Counted from the first letter of the stretch, positions 26,312 to 34,249 are shown. The stretch: 35,570 bases of DNA from Jiella pacifica (GCF_010500815.1 NZ_JAAAMG010000034.1:1-35570), one strand, 5' to 3'. Numbers and translations: made by a program. Notes: a model not told the origin generated them from the sequence alone.

Positions 26312-26761
26312 TTACTGCTTCACCCGTTCGAACAGGTCAGCGAAATTCTGCTTGGCCTTGCCGGGATTCTTGACCCTTTCGGCCTCGGCGAGATTGGTCG
26401 GTTCGCCGACCACGATCAGCGCGACCATGCCAATGCCGTAATGGGGCGTGCATCGGATGCCGTAGACGCCTTCCTCGTCCAGGGTCACCGTCACGTCCTG
26501 GCTTGGCTTGCCCTTGAACGTCTCGGCCCCTTCCGGGATCATGCCCTTGATCTTCTAGGCGTTGTGGCCGGCATCGACGGAGATGAAATGGATGGTATCG
26601 CCCCGCTCGGCACGTACCAGGTCGGGCTCGAACACCATGATGCCTTTCTCCCCCTTGTTCAGCATCTTCACCTCGTGCTCGGCGGCATGGGCCGGCAGCG
26701 CCATGGCGGCGAAAGCCATGCCGGCGAAGACGGTGTTGAGGAAGGCTTTGTAGTTTCTCAT
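26312..26761 (-). pseudogene. Pseudoazurin (type I blue copper protein) with an internal amber codon
   Basis: ATG at 26761 starts a signal peptide (residues 1-26, ending LPAHAA) and a mature cupredoxin. The copper ligands are all present: His in VDAGHNA and Cys, His and Met in CTPHYGIGM. A TAG at codon 69 (26557-26555) follows GHNA, where relatives have GAG for Glu (GHNAEKIKGM), so one G-to-T change splits the gene; the rest continues in the same frame to 26312. Without readthrough only a fragment lacking three of four ligands is made. Pseudoazurin donates electrons to nitrite and nitrous-oxide reductases. AGGA precedes the ATG. Confidence 0.85.
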
Positions 26762-27055
26762 GGCACAGATCCTAGTCTTGACATCGACTCGTAACCGATC
26801 CCGTCGTTCTACGGTTTAAACGGCGATGGTCGTTGCGGCCGCGCAAACACCATGTCGATCGACATCCAGGCCGCACTGGACTTGCCTCGGAGAAGTGTAG
26901 AAATGTTTCGATTTTATGCGGCCTGCCTCTCGAATTGAAGCAGGCCGATGAAGTGGAGCGCTTCAGCAGGCTTAGACGTTGCGCCTCCATGCCCAACCAA
27001 ATTTTGACGCCTGTCTTTTGTGCAGAATGCTGATAAATGCGGCACTATCTTTCCC
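26762..27055. other. Divergent pseudoazurin/HPP promoter interval with two dyads
   Basis: No gene is seen. The interval contains a perfect 14-bp palindrome ATGTCGATCGACAT (26852-26865) and a hairpin with perfect 8-bp arms CGGCCTGC and GCAGGCCG (26919-26947). No FNR/NNR-type box (TTGAT-N4-ATCAA) was found, although denitrification genes often have one. Confidence 0.45.
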
Positions 27056-28252
27056 ATGTTGGCACTCGCAATGGCTCGGCTTCTTCTTCGTCTTCTTCCT
27101 GACCTCGGCCACATCAGTGCGTTCGAGCAAATGCGAGCCAGCATCGGAGCGCTTATCGGCATTGCCGTTACAGGCTTCTGCACGCTCCTGCTCCTTAGTG
27201 TTGATACCGCCATCCCTCTTCTGGTTGCGCCGATGGGAGCGTCAGCGGTTCTTTTGTTCGCGGTGCCGTCCAGTCCTTTGGCTCAGCCCTGGTCGATTAT
27301 CGGCGGCAACGTATCTGCCGCGCTGGTCGGGATTGGTTGCCGGGTGCTGATTCCCGACCCGCTTCTTGCCGCAGCGGTCGCAGTCTGCGTCGCCATAGCT
27401 CTTATGTTCGTTCTGCGATGTCTCCATCCTCCAGGTGGGGCGGTTGCGGTCACCGCTGTTCTGGCTGGTCCGATCGCCGACACCTTGGGATTCGCCTTTG
27501 CCGTCGTTCCGATCGGGCTTAACTCGGCGCTCTTGCTTGCGGTGGCGCTTGTCTACAATCGATTGACCGGACGGAGATATCCGCGCCTGCGGCCATCAGG
27601 GAATGTGAATCCCCATGGCACAAGAGATCCGGTGCCGCGGGATCGAACCGGGTTCACGCTGGACGATCTTGATGTGGTGCTGGAGCGCCGAGGAAAGGTC
27701 GTCGATATCGATCGCAACGATCTGATGGAAATCCTGACGACGGCCGAGGACGAGGCTTATCGGCGCCGATCAGGCGATCTGACTTGTGGGGATGTGATGT
27801 CACGGGATGTCGTGACAGTATCGCCGACAACGACGATCGGCGAGGCGTGGGCCATCATTCGCGATCGAAATTTCAGCGTGCTTCCGGTGACAACGGACGA
27901 TCACAAACTCGTCGCCCTCCTTTCGCGGGAGAATTTCGTTGATGCTGTCGGAAAGGGTCTTGGACGACCGTCCCTGTGGGCGGATAAGCGGTTGGAGCGC
28001 GGTCTCCACCAGGGCTTTTCGACGCGATTGCCGGTGGAGAAAATTGCCTCGAAAGATCCCCAGACAGCCATGACGACGACCTCCATCGCAGAACTCGTTC
28101 CGATTCTGTCGAAAGCAGGTCTGCACCATATCGCGGTGGTTGACGAGACGTCCCGACTGATTGGGCTTGTCACCCAGTCGGATCTGGTGATGGCGCTGTT
28201 CAAGGGAGATATTGGCGGCTGTCCGCCGTCAGCACCGATGGCCCAGAATTGA
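27056..28252 (+). CDS. HPP-family membrane protein with tandem CBS domains
   Basis: 398 residues from ATG at 27056 (27071 is an alternative; the GTG at 27020 is less likely). Residues about 20-165 form four to five hydrophobic segments of the HPP family, with the name-giving motif in RCLHPPGGAVAV. Two CBS domains follow (GDVMSRDVVTVSPTTTI... and the pair starting near KIASKDPQTAMTTTSI), which usually bind adenine nucleotides. HPP proteins have been linked to nitrite transport in cyanobacteria, and HPP-CBS genes often accompany denitrification genes. It is intact, unlike its neighbours. Function here is inferred from family only. Confidence 0.85.
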   Translation: MLALAMARLLLRLLPDLGHISAFEQMRASIGALIGIAVTGFCTLLLLSVDTAIPLLVAPMGASAVLLFAVPSSPLAQPWSIIGGNVSAALVGIGCRVLIPDPLLAAAVAVCVAIALMFVLRCLHPPGGAVAVTAVLAGPIADTLGFAFAVVPIGLNSALLLAVALVYNRLTGRRYPRLRPSGNVNPHGTRDPVPRDRTGFTLDDLDVVLERRGKVVDIDRNDLMEILTTAEDEAYRRRSGDLTCGDVMSRDVVTVSPTTTIGEAWAIIRDRNFSVLPVTTDDHKLVALLSRENFVDAVGKGLGRPSLWADKRLERGLHQGFSTRLPVEKIASKDPQTAMTTTSIAELVPILSKAGLHHIAVVDETSRLIGLVTQSDLVMALFKGDIGGCPPSAPMAQN

Positions 28253-28309
28253 GTTTGTAATTTGAGGAGGCCGAGCCAACCCAGGTCTGACGACGGACAC
28301 TTGGTTTGG

Positions 28310-28622
28310 TTAGCGAACCAGGACGACTTCGACGAATACCGCTTCGGCAACTTCGTCCCACTGCCGATCGGCCGTCAATGCCGGCACGCAGAGATGTCGC
28401 GCGAGGCCATACAGACACGGTCGCCAAGAGAAAGGCCGGCGGTGCGTGTCAGCGCACGAAAATCCGCCGCCAGCATCGCTTGGTCGGCGTCTACAGCGAC
28501 GACGTTCTACTGCAGTTCCTCGAAGATCAGCGTAACAGTCTCGCGGGGGATTCCGACTTCGAGCAATCGCGTTGCCACTTCCGCCAGATTGATCGCTAAG
28601 ATAGAGGCGCCCGGCACGGTAG
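28310..28622 (-). pseudogene. PIN-domain (VapC-type) toxin remnant
   Basis: On the minus strand, homology starts at the edge of the IS3 element: VPGASILAINLAEVATRLLE and GIPRETVTLIFEELQ, then a TAG, then NVVAVDADQAMLAADFRALT and GLSLGDRVC, then a frameshift, then VPALTADRQWDEVAEAVFVE to the stop at 28310. The pattern LAEV, LGDR and LTADR is that of PIN toxins. The first strand with the first catalytic Asp is missing, cut by the IS, and there is one stop and one frameshift, so it is dead. No antitoxin gene remains. Confidence 0.7.
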
Positions 28623-29050
28623 TGGAGACTGGAGCGCACCCCGTTTTGACCGGACAGGCGGCATAGCCGATAAGGCATAGGCATCCGCCTATGAGTACGA
28701 CTATGTCGAAAGCTCCTGATGGCCCGTTTTCGCGGGTTGAAATGATCACCTCGGTGCAGCGCCGGCGGCGATGGTCGACGGCCGAGAAGGTCCGCCTCGT
28801 GGAGGAGGCGATGCAGCCGGGAATGAGCGTGTCCTTTGTGGCGCGGCAGGCGGGTGTCTCCCCGTCGCAGCTCTTTGCCTGGAAGCGCCGGATGCTGGAG
28901 GGCGGCCATGCCGCGGTCCAGGCCGACGAGGATGTGGTCGGCACGTCGAGGGTCCGCGATCTGGAAAAGCGGGTCCGCGACCTCGAGCGCCTGCTCGGCC
29001 GCAAGACGATGGAGAACGAGATCCTCAAAGAGGCTCTCGACGTCGCGAGG
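28623..29050 (+). mobile_element. Left part of an IS3-family element, truncated
   Basis: The left end is placed at 28623, where a TG-initial terminal sequence (TGGAGACTGGAGCGCACCCC) interrupts the PIN remnant. The element carries only most of orfA; homology stops at about 29050 and orfB is missing. It is bounded on the right by the 3' remains of a merR gene. Confidence 0.65.
28691..29050 (+). pseudogene. IS3-family transposase OrfA, truncated
   Basis: Starts MSTTMSKAPDGPFSRVEM. It contains the HTH-type segment RRRRWSTAEKVRLVEEAMQP and SVSFVARQAGVSPSQLFAWK (about residues 24-70), followed by the leucine-zipper-like coiled coil RVRDLEKRVRDLERLLGRKT (about 88-107), which is the standard OrfA layout of the IS2-like branch of IS3. 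After EALDVAR the frame runs on into foreign sequence to 29134. The OrfA-OrfB frameshift window and all of OrfB are absent, so the element cannot transpose on its own. Confidence 0.8.
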
Positions 29051-29130
29051 TCAAGCCCCCGTACTCCAGTGGCGGTCGGAAGCGCACGACCGTGGTCGCG
29101 GAGCACTTCGCTCACCCGGCAATCGGCGAC

Positions 29131-29487
29131 TTAGTGGTTCGAGCAGTCCGTCATCCTCGCGACCTCTACCCTCAGCGCCGTGAGCCTGGCGATCTTGTGG
29201 TCGATGTTGGCGAGCCGCGCCGCAGCGATAAGGCCGGCGCTTGTGCAGGGATGGTCCGGCTCCCCGGCCAGCGCCAGGAGTTCACGGATCGACTGGATCT
29301 CGAAGCCGAGCTCCCGGGCATGCCGGATGAGGCGCCGGCGACGAAGGTCCGCGGAATCATAGAGACGACGGTTGCCCTCAGTCCTCGGTGGTGATGGCAG
29401 AAGCCGGATCTGCTCGTAGTACCGGATGGTCGGGATTTTGATGCCGCTCGCACGCGATGCTTCGCCGATTGGAACACCTTCGTCAAC
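29131..29487 (-). pseudogene. MerR-family metal regulator, start codon lost and prematurely stopped
   Basis: On the minus strand the frame reads PIGEASRASGIKIPTIRYYE, then LLPSPPRTEGNRRLYDSADL and HARELGFEIQSIRELLALAG, a MerR winged-helix domain very close to the intact protein at 33827. Alignment of the two puts the start codon at 29487-29485, which is GTT here. A GAGGAG ribosome binding site still lies upstream of it. A TAA ends the frame at 29131 after MTDCSNH, where the intact paralogue continues ETVADCRVIEVL; the homologous VADCRVSEVLRDHG follows beyond the stop. It is divergent from the HMA gene, the usual merR position, but no longer functional as written. Confidence 0.75.
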
Positions 29488-29490
29488 TTC

Positions 29491-29524
29491 CGCTTGCTCC
29501 TCTAGTCACTTGAGGATGTACGGA
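29491..29524 (+). promoter_or_regulatory. MerR-type promoter/operator 1 (before the HMA gene)
   Basis: TTGCTC (29494-29499) and a weak -10 (TACGGA, 29519-29524) are 19 bp apart, the stretched spacing typical of MerR-activated promoters. The spacer carries the dyad CTCCTC-TAGTCACTT-GAGGAT (29497-29517). The same 29-bp site recurs before the ATPase gene and, inverted, before the intact merR, with 23 of 29 positions matching in each case. Confidence 0.7.
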
Positions 29525-29553
29525 TCCCGTCGACCAGTCACAAGGAGGTCGAT

Positions 29554-29778
29554 ATGGACGCACAACTGACGGCGACGACCCTCACCATTGAGGGTATGGA
29601 CTGCGCTGGATGTGGACGGAAGATCGAGCGGGCGCTGCGCGATATCGACGGGGTCCGTGACGTTTCCCTTCACTATCCCGACACCACCCTCGGCATTCTC
29701 CATGGCGCCGCCATTTCGCCCGACGCCATCCATGAGCGGGTCGTGGCGCGGGACTACGGCGTGCGCGGCCCGACCTAA
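29554..29778 (+). CDS. Small heavy-metal-associated (HMA) chaperone
   Basis: 74 residues: a single ferredoxin-like HMA domain with the metal-binding motif GMDCAGC (residues 14-20), as in CopZ/MerP-type chaperones. It has no signal peptide, so it acts in the cytoplasm, presumably passing metal to the ATPase encoded next. AAGGAGG lies about 6 bases before the ATG, a very strong ribosome binding site. Its promoter is the MerR-type site at 29491-29524. The N-terminal domain of the downstream ATPase has a matching GMDCGSC motif. Confidence 0.9.
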   Translation: MDAQLTATTLTIEGMDCAGCGRKIERALRDIDGVRDVSLHYPDTTLGILHGAAISPDAIHERVVARDYGVRGPT

Positions 29779-29837
29779 TCTGATCCTTCCGTCCCCGTCC
29801 AAGTCACACGGACGTGAACCCGGGCAGCTCCCCAACT

Positions 29838-29866
29838 GCTTGCTTCTCAAGTGGCTAGAGGATGCA
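29838..29866 (+). promoter_or_regulatory. MerR-type promoter/operator 3 (before the ATPase gene)
   Basis: TTGCTT (29840-29845) begins a copy of the MerR operator with the dyad CTTCTC-AAGTGGCTA-GAGGAT (29843-29863). It matches operator 1 at 23 of 29 positions. It places the -10 region at about 29865-29870, so an ATG at 29862 cannot be the translation start from this promoter and the ATG at 29895 is preferred. Confidence 0.6.
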
Positions 29867-29894
29867 AAAAAGCGGCCAACCGAACGAGGCAACG

Positions 29895-32024
29895 ATGAGC
29901 GACACCCCGGCTGAGATGCGGTTCCGCGTTAGCGGCATGGACTGCGGCTCCTGCGCCTCAAAGATCGACACAGCGGTCCGGCGCATGCCGGGCGTCGGCG
30001 ATGTCTCCGTGTCCTATCCGGCAGAATCCCTCACCGTGCGGCACGACGGAAGCGTCGAAGAGGACGCCGTCATGCGGCAGGTTAAACAACTCGGCTTCGG
30101 TGCCGCGCCCGTCTCGCCCGGGGGTGCGCGCACGGCCGCTCCCGCTGACACTCCTGTGGCAACACCGTGGTGGCAGGCACGCAAGACGAGGGCCACGCTC
30201 GCCTGCGCGGCCGCCCTCGTTCTTGCCTATGCCGTCGGCCACCTCTTTCCCGCGGCCGAACGTATCGCCTTTCTCCTTGCCCTTCTGGTGGGCCTCGTAC
30301 CGGTCGCGCACCGCGCCTTCGCCGCGGCGCGTTTTGGCACCCCGTTCTCGATCGAGATGCTGATGACGGTTGCGGCCGTCGGAGCGGTCGCCATCGGCGC
30401 GACCGAAGAGGCGGCTGCGGTGGTTCTCTTCTTCCTCATCGGTGAGATGCTAGAGGGCCTAGCGGCGAGCCGGGCTCGGAGCAGCATCTCGGCGCTGGGG
30501 GATCTTGTGCCGAAGACGGCCTTCGTGGAAGAGGACGGGGAGACCCGCGAGATCGATGCTCGAGCCCTTGAGGTCGGCATGGTCATCCTCGTGCGGCCGG
30601 GCGATCGGATTGCCGCAGACGGCGAGGTCGTGGAGGGCACGGGCGATGTCGACGAGGCGCCGGTGACGGGCGAAAGCGTGCCGAAGCAAAAGGGCATCAA
30701 GGATCCCGTCTTCGCCGGCACGATCAACGCCAGCGGCGTGCTGCGCGTGAAGGTGACAGCGACGAGCGCCGACAACACGATCGCCCGTATCGTCAGGCTG
30801 GTTGAGGAAGCGCAGGAGGCGAAGGCCCCGACCGAGCGCTTCATCGACCGTTTTTCGAAGGTCTACACGCCATTCGTCGTGGTGGTCGCGGCCCTCTTCG
30901 CCCTCGTGCCGCCCCTCCTGTTCGGCGGCGACTGGTCGGAGTGGATCTACAAGGGCCTCGCGCTCCTCCTGATCGGCTGTCCCTGTGCCCTTGTGATCTC
31001 GACGCCGGCAGCAGTCGCTGCGAGCCTTGCCTCCGGAGCACGGCGCGGCCTTCTCCTGAAGGGCGGCGCCGTGCTGGAGGGCCTGCGCGACCTGACAGCG
31101 ATCGCCTTCGACAAGACGGGAACGCTGACGGAGGGCAAGCCGAAGGTGACCGACGTCGTCGCGTTCTCGCGCACGCGGACGGTCGTTCTGTCGATGTCGG
31201 CAGCTCTGGAACGTGGCTCAAGCCATCCGTTGGCGCTCGCTATTCTTGAAGCGGCTGGCGCGGAGAAGGCGCCGATCCCCCCCGCCTTCATGGCCGAGGC
31301 GGTCGCGGGCGAAGGGATCACGGGCAATATCGGAGGGGAGGCCGCCTTCTTTGGCTCGCCGAGGGCGGCTGCGACCCGCGCCCCGCTCGCTCCGGATCGG
31401 ATGGCTGCCATCGAGGCGCTGAACGCGCAGGGGAAGACCGTCTCGGTTCTGGTGGTGAGGGGCGAGGCAATCGGTCTGGTAGCTCTTCGGGACGAAGCCC
31501 GTCCGGACGCTGCCGCCGGCTTGGCGCGGCTCTCGTCGCTGGGCATCCAAACCTTGATGCTAACGGGCGATAATCGCCGCACGGCCGAGGCGATCGGAGC
31601 GGGCATTGGGATCGAGGTCCGGGCCGAGCTGATGCCCGAGGACAAGCAGCGGATCGTGCGCGAGCTCCAAGGCAACGGCAAGAAAGTCGGCAAGGTAGGC
31701 GACGGGATCAACGACGCCCCTGCGCTCGCCGCCGCGGACATTGGCATCGCCATGGGCGGGGGCACCGACGTCGCCCTTGAAACGGCGGACGCGGCGGTGT
31801 TGCACGGACGGGTTTCGGACGTCGCAGACCTCGTTGCTCTATCGCGGGCAACGATGCGTAACATTCACGTCAACATCGCCATCGCACTCGGGCTGAAAGC
31901 CGTGTTCCTGGTGACGACCGTGGTCGGCATTACGGGGCTCTGGCCGGCGATCCTTGCCGACACCGGCGCGACCGTCCTCGTGACCGCCAACGCCATGCGC
32001 CTGCTTCGCTGGAGGCCGCGGTAA
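29895..32024 (+). CDS. P1B-type heavy-metal ATPase, Zn/Cd/Pb class (ZntA/CadA-like)
   Basis: 709 residues. One N-terminal HMA domain with GMDCGSC (14-20) is followed by the transmembrane pair, the actuator TGES (259-262), the metal-site CPC in TM6 (362-364), the phosphorylation motif DKTGT (406-410), an HP motif in SSHPLA, and GDGINDAP in the hinge. TM8 has an Asp in ADTGATVLVTANAMRLL, which with CPC defines the P1B-2 group that exports Zn, Cd or Pb rather than Cu. GAGG lies about 6 bases before the ATG. It has its own MerR-type promoter. All catalytic residues are present. Confidence 0.93.
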   Translation: MSDTPAEMRFRVSGMDCGSCASKIDTAVRRMPGVGDVSVSYPAESLTVRHDGSVEEDAVMRQVKQLGFGAAPVSPGGARTAAPADTPVATPWWQARKTRATLACAAALVLAYAVGHLFPAAERIAFLLALLVGLVPVAHRAFAAARFGTPFSIEMLMTVAAVGAVAIGATEEAAAVVLFFLIGEMLEGLAASRARSSISALGDLVPKTAFVEEDGETREIDARALEVGMVILVRPGDRIAADGEVVEGTGDVDEAPVTGESVPKQKGIKDPVFAGTINASGVLRVKVTATSADNTIARIVRLVEEAQEAKAPTERFIDRFSKVYTPFVVVVAALFALVPPLLFGGDWSEWIYKGLALLLIGCPCALVISTPAAVAASLASGARRGLLLKGGAVLEGLRDLTAIAFDKTGTLTEGKPKVTDVVAFSRTRTVVLSMSAALERGSSHPLALAILEAAGAEKAPIPPAFMAEAVAGEGITGNIGGEAAFFGSPRAAATRAPLAPDRMAAIEALNAQGKTVSVLVVRGEAIGLVALRDEARPDAAAGLARLSSLGIQTLMLTGDNRRTAEAIGAGIGIEVRAELMPEDKQRIVRELQGNGKKVGKVGDGINDAPALAAADIGIAMGGGTDVALETADAAVLHGRVSDVADLVALSRATMRNIHVNIAIALGLKAVFLVTTVVGITGLWPAILADTGATVLVTANAMRLLRWRPR

Positions 32025-32084
32025 ACTGACTAACGACGGCTCCTGCGACTGGGCGCCGGTCTGACATCGAAGAAGGATGAACCC

Positions 32085-32528
32085 ATGAGGATCAAACGGA
32101 CGACAATCCTTGCCGGCGCGCTCGCATTCTTTTCCCTGCCGGCGCTCGCGGCCGAAACCGTCGACGTGTTTTCGACTTCGGGATGCGGCTGCTGTATCGG
32201 CTGGATCAAGCACATGCAGGAAGCTGGGTTCGAGGTCACCAACGAGAACCTTGCCATGGCGGACCTCTACGCCAAGAAGATCGATGCAGGGTTGAAGCCT
32301 GCCCAGACCTCATGCCACACGGGCTTCGTAGGCGGCTACGTCGTCGAGGGGCACGTCCCGGCAGCGGAGGTGAAACGCCTCCTCGCTGAGCGCCCGGACG
32401 CGGTCGGCCTCACCGTTCCCGGCATGCCGGCTGGCAGCCCCGGAATGGGAACGAGCGATCAACCCTACGAAGTGCTTCTTGTCGGTCGAGACGGCACGTC
32501 CACCGTCTATGCGAGCTACCCGAAATGA
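32085..32528 (+). CDS. DUF411 metal-binding periplasmic protein
   Basis: 147 residues with a signal peptide (cut near LPALAAE, residue 22). The DUF411 signature is the Cys cluster SGCGCCIGW (about residues 32-40), a later Cys in QTSCHTGFVGGYVVEGHVPA, and the conserved GLTVPGMPAGSPGMG loop. DUF411 proteins sit in copper-resistance clusters and probably bind copper or related metals in the periplasm. AAGGATG precedes the ATG. The 3' end overlaps the next gene by ATGA at 32525-32528, so they are coupled. Confidence 0.9.
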   Translation: MRIKRTTILAGALAFFSLPALAAETVDVFSTSGCGCCIGWIKHMQEAGFEVTNENLAMADLYAKKIDAGLKPAQTSCHTGFVGGYVVEGHVPAAEVKRLLAERPDAVGLTVPGMPAGSPGMGTSDQPYEVLLVGRDGTSTVYASYPK

Positions 32529-33013
32529 CACCCCCGACCCTCGCGGCTGCAATCGCCGCCTGTCTCGTCTTCCTTGGCCCCGTCGCGGCGCATGAGTTCA
32601 AGGCCAGCGACCTGACGATCGACCATCCCTCGTCCCGGCCGACGTCACCGGGCGCCAAGGTCGGCGTTGGATACGTCTCGATCCGCAACGATGGGTCGAA
32701 GGCCGACCGACTCATCGGAGGATCGGCAACTGTCGCCGGGCGCTTCGAGATCCACGCTTCCAGCGTCGAGGACGGCGTCGCCCGCATGCGCCGCGTCGAT
32801 GACGGGATAGTCGTGGAGCCCGGCGCGACCGTCAAGCTCGCTTCGGGCGGCGTCCACGTCATGCTGCTCGACCTCAAGCAGCAGATCGTGAAGGGCCAAT
32901 CGTTCGATGGAACCCTCGCATTCGAGCGCGCCGGAACCGTGCCGGTCCGCTTCATGGTCGAAGGCTTCGGCGCTGCTGCTGCCGCGGCTTCTCATAAGAA
33001 GCACAAGCCGTGA
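32525..33013 (+). CDS. PCu(A)C periplasmic copper chaperone
   Basis: 162 residues with a signal peptide ending near GPVAAHE. The Cu(I) site of the family, H-M-x-H-x-M, is seen as His and Met in EIHASSVEDGVARM and His and Met in GGVHVML. These chaperones deliver Cu(I) to the CuA site of cytochrome oxidase, often together with Sco. A His-rich tail (SHKKHKP) closes the protein. It overlaps DUF411 and sco by 4 bp at each end, forming one translation unit. Confidence 0.9.
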   Translation: MTPPTLAAAIAACLVFLGPVAAHEFKASDLTIDHPSSRPTSPGAKVGVGYVSIRNDGSKADRLIGGSATVAGRFEIHASSVEDGVARMRRVDDGIVVEPGATVKLASGGVHVMLLDLKQQIVKGQSFDGTLAFERAGTVPVRFMVEGFGAAAAAASHKKHKP

Positions 33014-33627
33014 GGCTGCGCACCATCCGTCTCTGGCTCTGGGGTACGGTCGCCGCGACCGCTGGCATTCTTGTCGGCACTGCATGGACCTTCTCAGGTA
33101 ATCCCCCTCCTGCGCCTGCCGCTCGGACGGCGACCACCATTCCTGTCGGCGGCGAGTTTGCGCTGATCGACGAAAATGGGAAGTCGAGGACGTGGTCCGA
33201 CTTTCGCGGCAAGCCTGTCGCTGTGTTTTTCGGCTTCACGCACTGCCCCGACATCTGTCCGACCACGCTCGGCGAACTGTCTGTTCTCCTTGCCGATCTC
33301 GGACCCCGTTCCGACGATCTCCAGGTCGTGCTCGTCAGCGGAGACCCGGAGCGGGACACGCCGGAGATTCTGAACACTTACCTTGAGTCCTTTGATCCTC
33401 AGATTGTCGGGCTGACAGGCTCGGAGGCGGAGGTCGAGCGCGCCTTCTCCACATTCAAGGCATACCGCAAGAAGGTGCCGACGGACGGCGGCGACTACAC
33501 AATCGACCACTCCGCCGGAGTTTACCTCTACGACCGGGATGGCGGCTTCGTCGGCACTCTGGACATGCACGAAGGAATGAAGGTGCAGCGGGAGAAGGTG
33601 GAGCGGTTGCTTGCTATCGATAACTGA
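33010..33627 (+). CDS. Sco1/SenC/PrrC copper-binding thioredoxin-fold protein
   Basis: 205 residues with one N-terminal membrane anchor (about residues 8-27) and a thioredoxin-like domain. The copper ligands are CPDIC (within FGFTHCPDICPTT) and the distal His in TIDHSAG. Sco proteins assemble CuA or act as periplasmic thiol reductases. It follows the PCu(A)C gene by a 4-bp overlap, the usual partnership. It ends the DUF411-PCu(A)C-sco operon. Confidence 0.93.
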   Translation: MRLRTIRLWLWGTVAATAGILVGTAWTFSGNPPPAPAARTATTIPVGGEFALIDENGKSRTWSDFRGKPVAVFFGFTHCPDICPTTLGELSVLLADLGPRSDDLQVVLVSGDPERDTPEILNTYLESFDPQIVGLTGSEAEVERAFSTFKAYRKKVPTDGGDYTIDHSAGVYLYDRDGGFVGTLDMHEGMKVQREKVERLLAIDN

Positions 33628-33782
33628 AGCTCCAATGCTTCAAGCTGTCCTCGGCGGAAGGAAGCTGATTTAGCGGGGAGAACGCCGACGACCGCGCCTG
33701 CTCTTCTGGTCCGCGTTGCGGACGAACTCGAGAGCTCAGTCTGGGCCATGATGAATTCCTTGCGTCCGATCGGGGGCGACAC

Positions 33783-33811
33783 TACCTCCTCCAGCGGCTA
33801 GAGGAGCAGGG
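33783..33811 (-). promoter_or_regulatory. MerR-type promoter/operator 2 (before the intact merR, pointing away from it)
   Basis: On the minus strand the dyad CTCCTC-TAGCCGCTG-GAGGAG is a perfect 6-bp-arm palindrome and the whole site matches operator 1 at 23 of 29 positions. By comparison with operator 1 it fires leftwards, towards an ATG at 33749 that has AAGGA 7 bases before it, but no convincing gene follows. It may also control the adjacent merR. Confidence 0.6.
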
Positions 33812-33826
33812 AGCATAGGGCAGAAC

Positions 33827-34249
33827 ATGCAGAGAGCGGTTGCCATCGGCGGCGCATCGAGGGCGAGCGGTATCAAGATTCCCACGATCCGCTACTACGA
33901 ACAGATCGGACTGCTGCCATCACCGTCTCGCACGGAGGGCAACCGACGCCTCTACGACGAGGACGATCTCAGCCGCCTCCGGTTCATACGCCATGCTCGG
34001 GAACTCGGCTTCGAGGTGGACGCGATCCGGCAGCTTCTCGACCTCGCAGGTCATCCGTCCCGTCCCTGCCGCGACGCGGACGAGATCGCCCGGACTCACC
34101 TCGCCGAGATCGATCGGAAGATCGCCAGGCTGAGCGCCCTCCGCGAGGAAGTGGAGCGGATGACCCGCTGCCGAAACGAAACGGTCGCGGACTGCCGCGT
34201 CATCGAGGTTCTCGGGGACCACTGTGAGTGCATCCATGATCAGCATTAG
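33827..34249 (+). CDS. MerR-family divalent-metal regulator (CadR/PbrR/ZntR-like)
   Basis: 140 residues. The winged-helix domain reads GIKIPTIRYYEQIGLLPSPS (about residues 16-35), followed by the long dimerisation helix EIDRKIARLSALREEVERM and a C-terminal metal loop with Cys in PSRPCRD (about 83), MTRCRNE, ADCRV and DHCECIHDQH. This Cys/His layout fits Zn/Cd/Pb-sensing MerR proteins rather than CueR. It is the only intact regulator in the island, so it probably acts on all three operators. The ribosome binding site AGGG is modest. It overlaps the following gene by 14 bp. Confidence 0.9.
   Translation: MQRAVAIGGASRASGIKIPTIRYYEQIGLLPSPSRTEGNRRLYDEDDLSRLRFIRHARELGFEVDAIRQLLDLAGHPSRPCRDADEIARTHLAEIDRKIARLSALREEVERMTRCRNETVADCRVIEVLGDHCECIHDQH

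Noticed and set aside
30947-31864. 305-codon minus-strand frame inside the metal ATPase
   Set aside because: It is antisense to DKTGT and GDGINDAP motifs of a complete ATPase and is very Ala/Arg/Ser-biased, a typical GC-rich shadow.
33528-33782. 84-codon minus-strand frame antisense to sco
   Set aside because: Despite a ribosome binding site and a MerR-type promoter, its sequence is low-complexity Ser/Arg and antisense to the well-conserved sco 3' end; kept as a finding, not as a gene.
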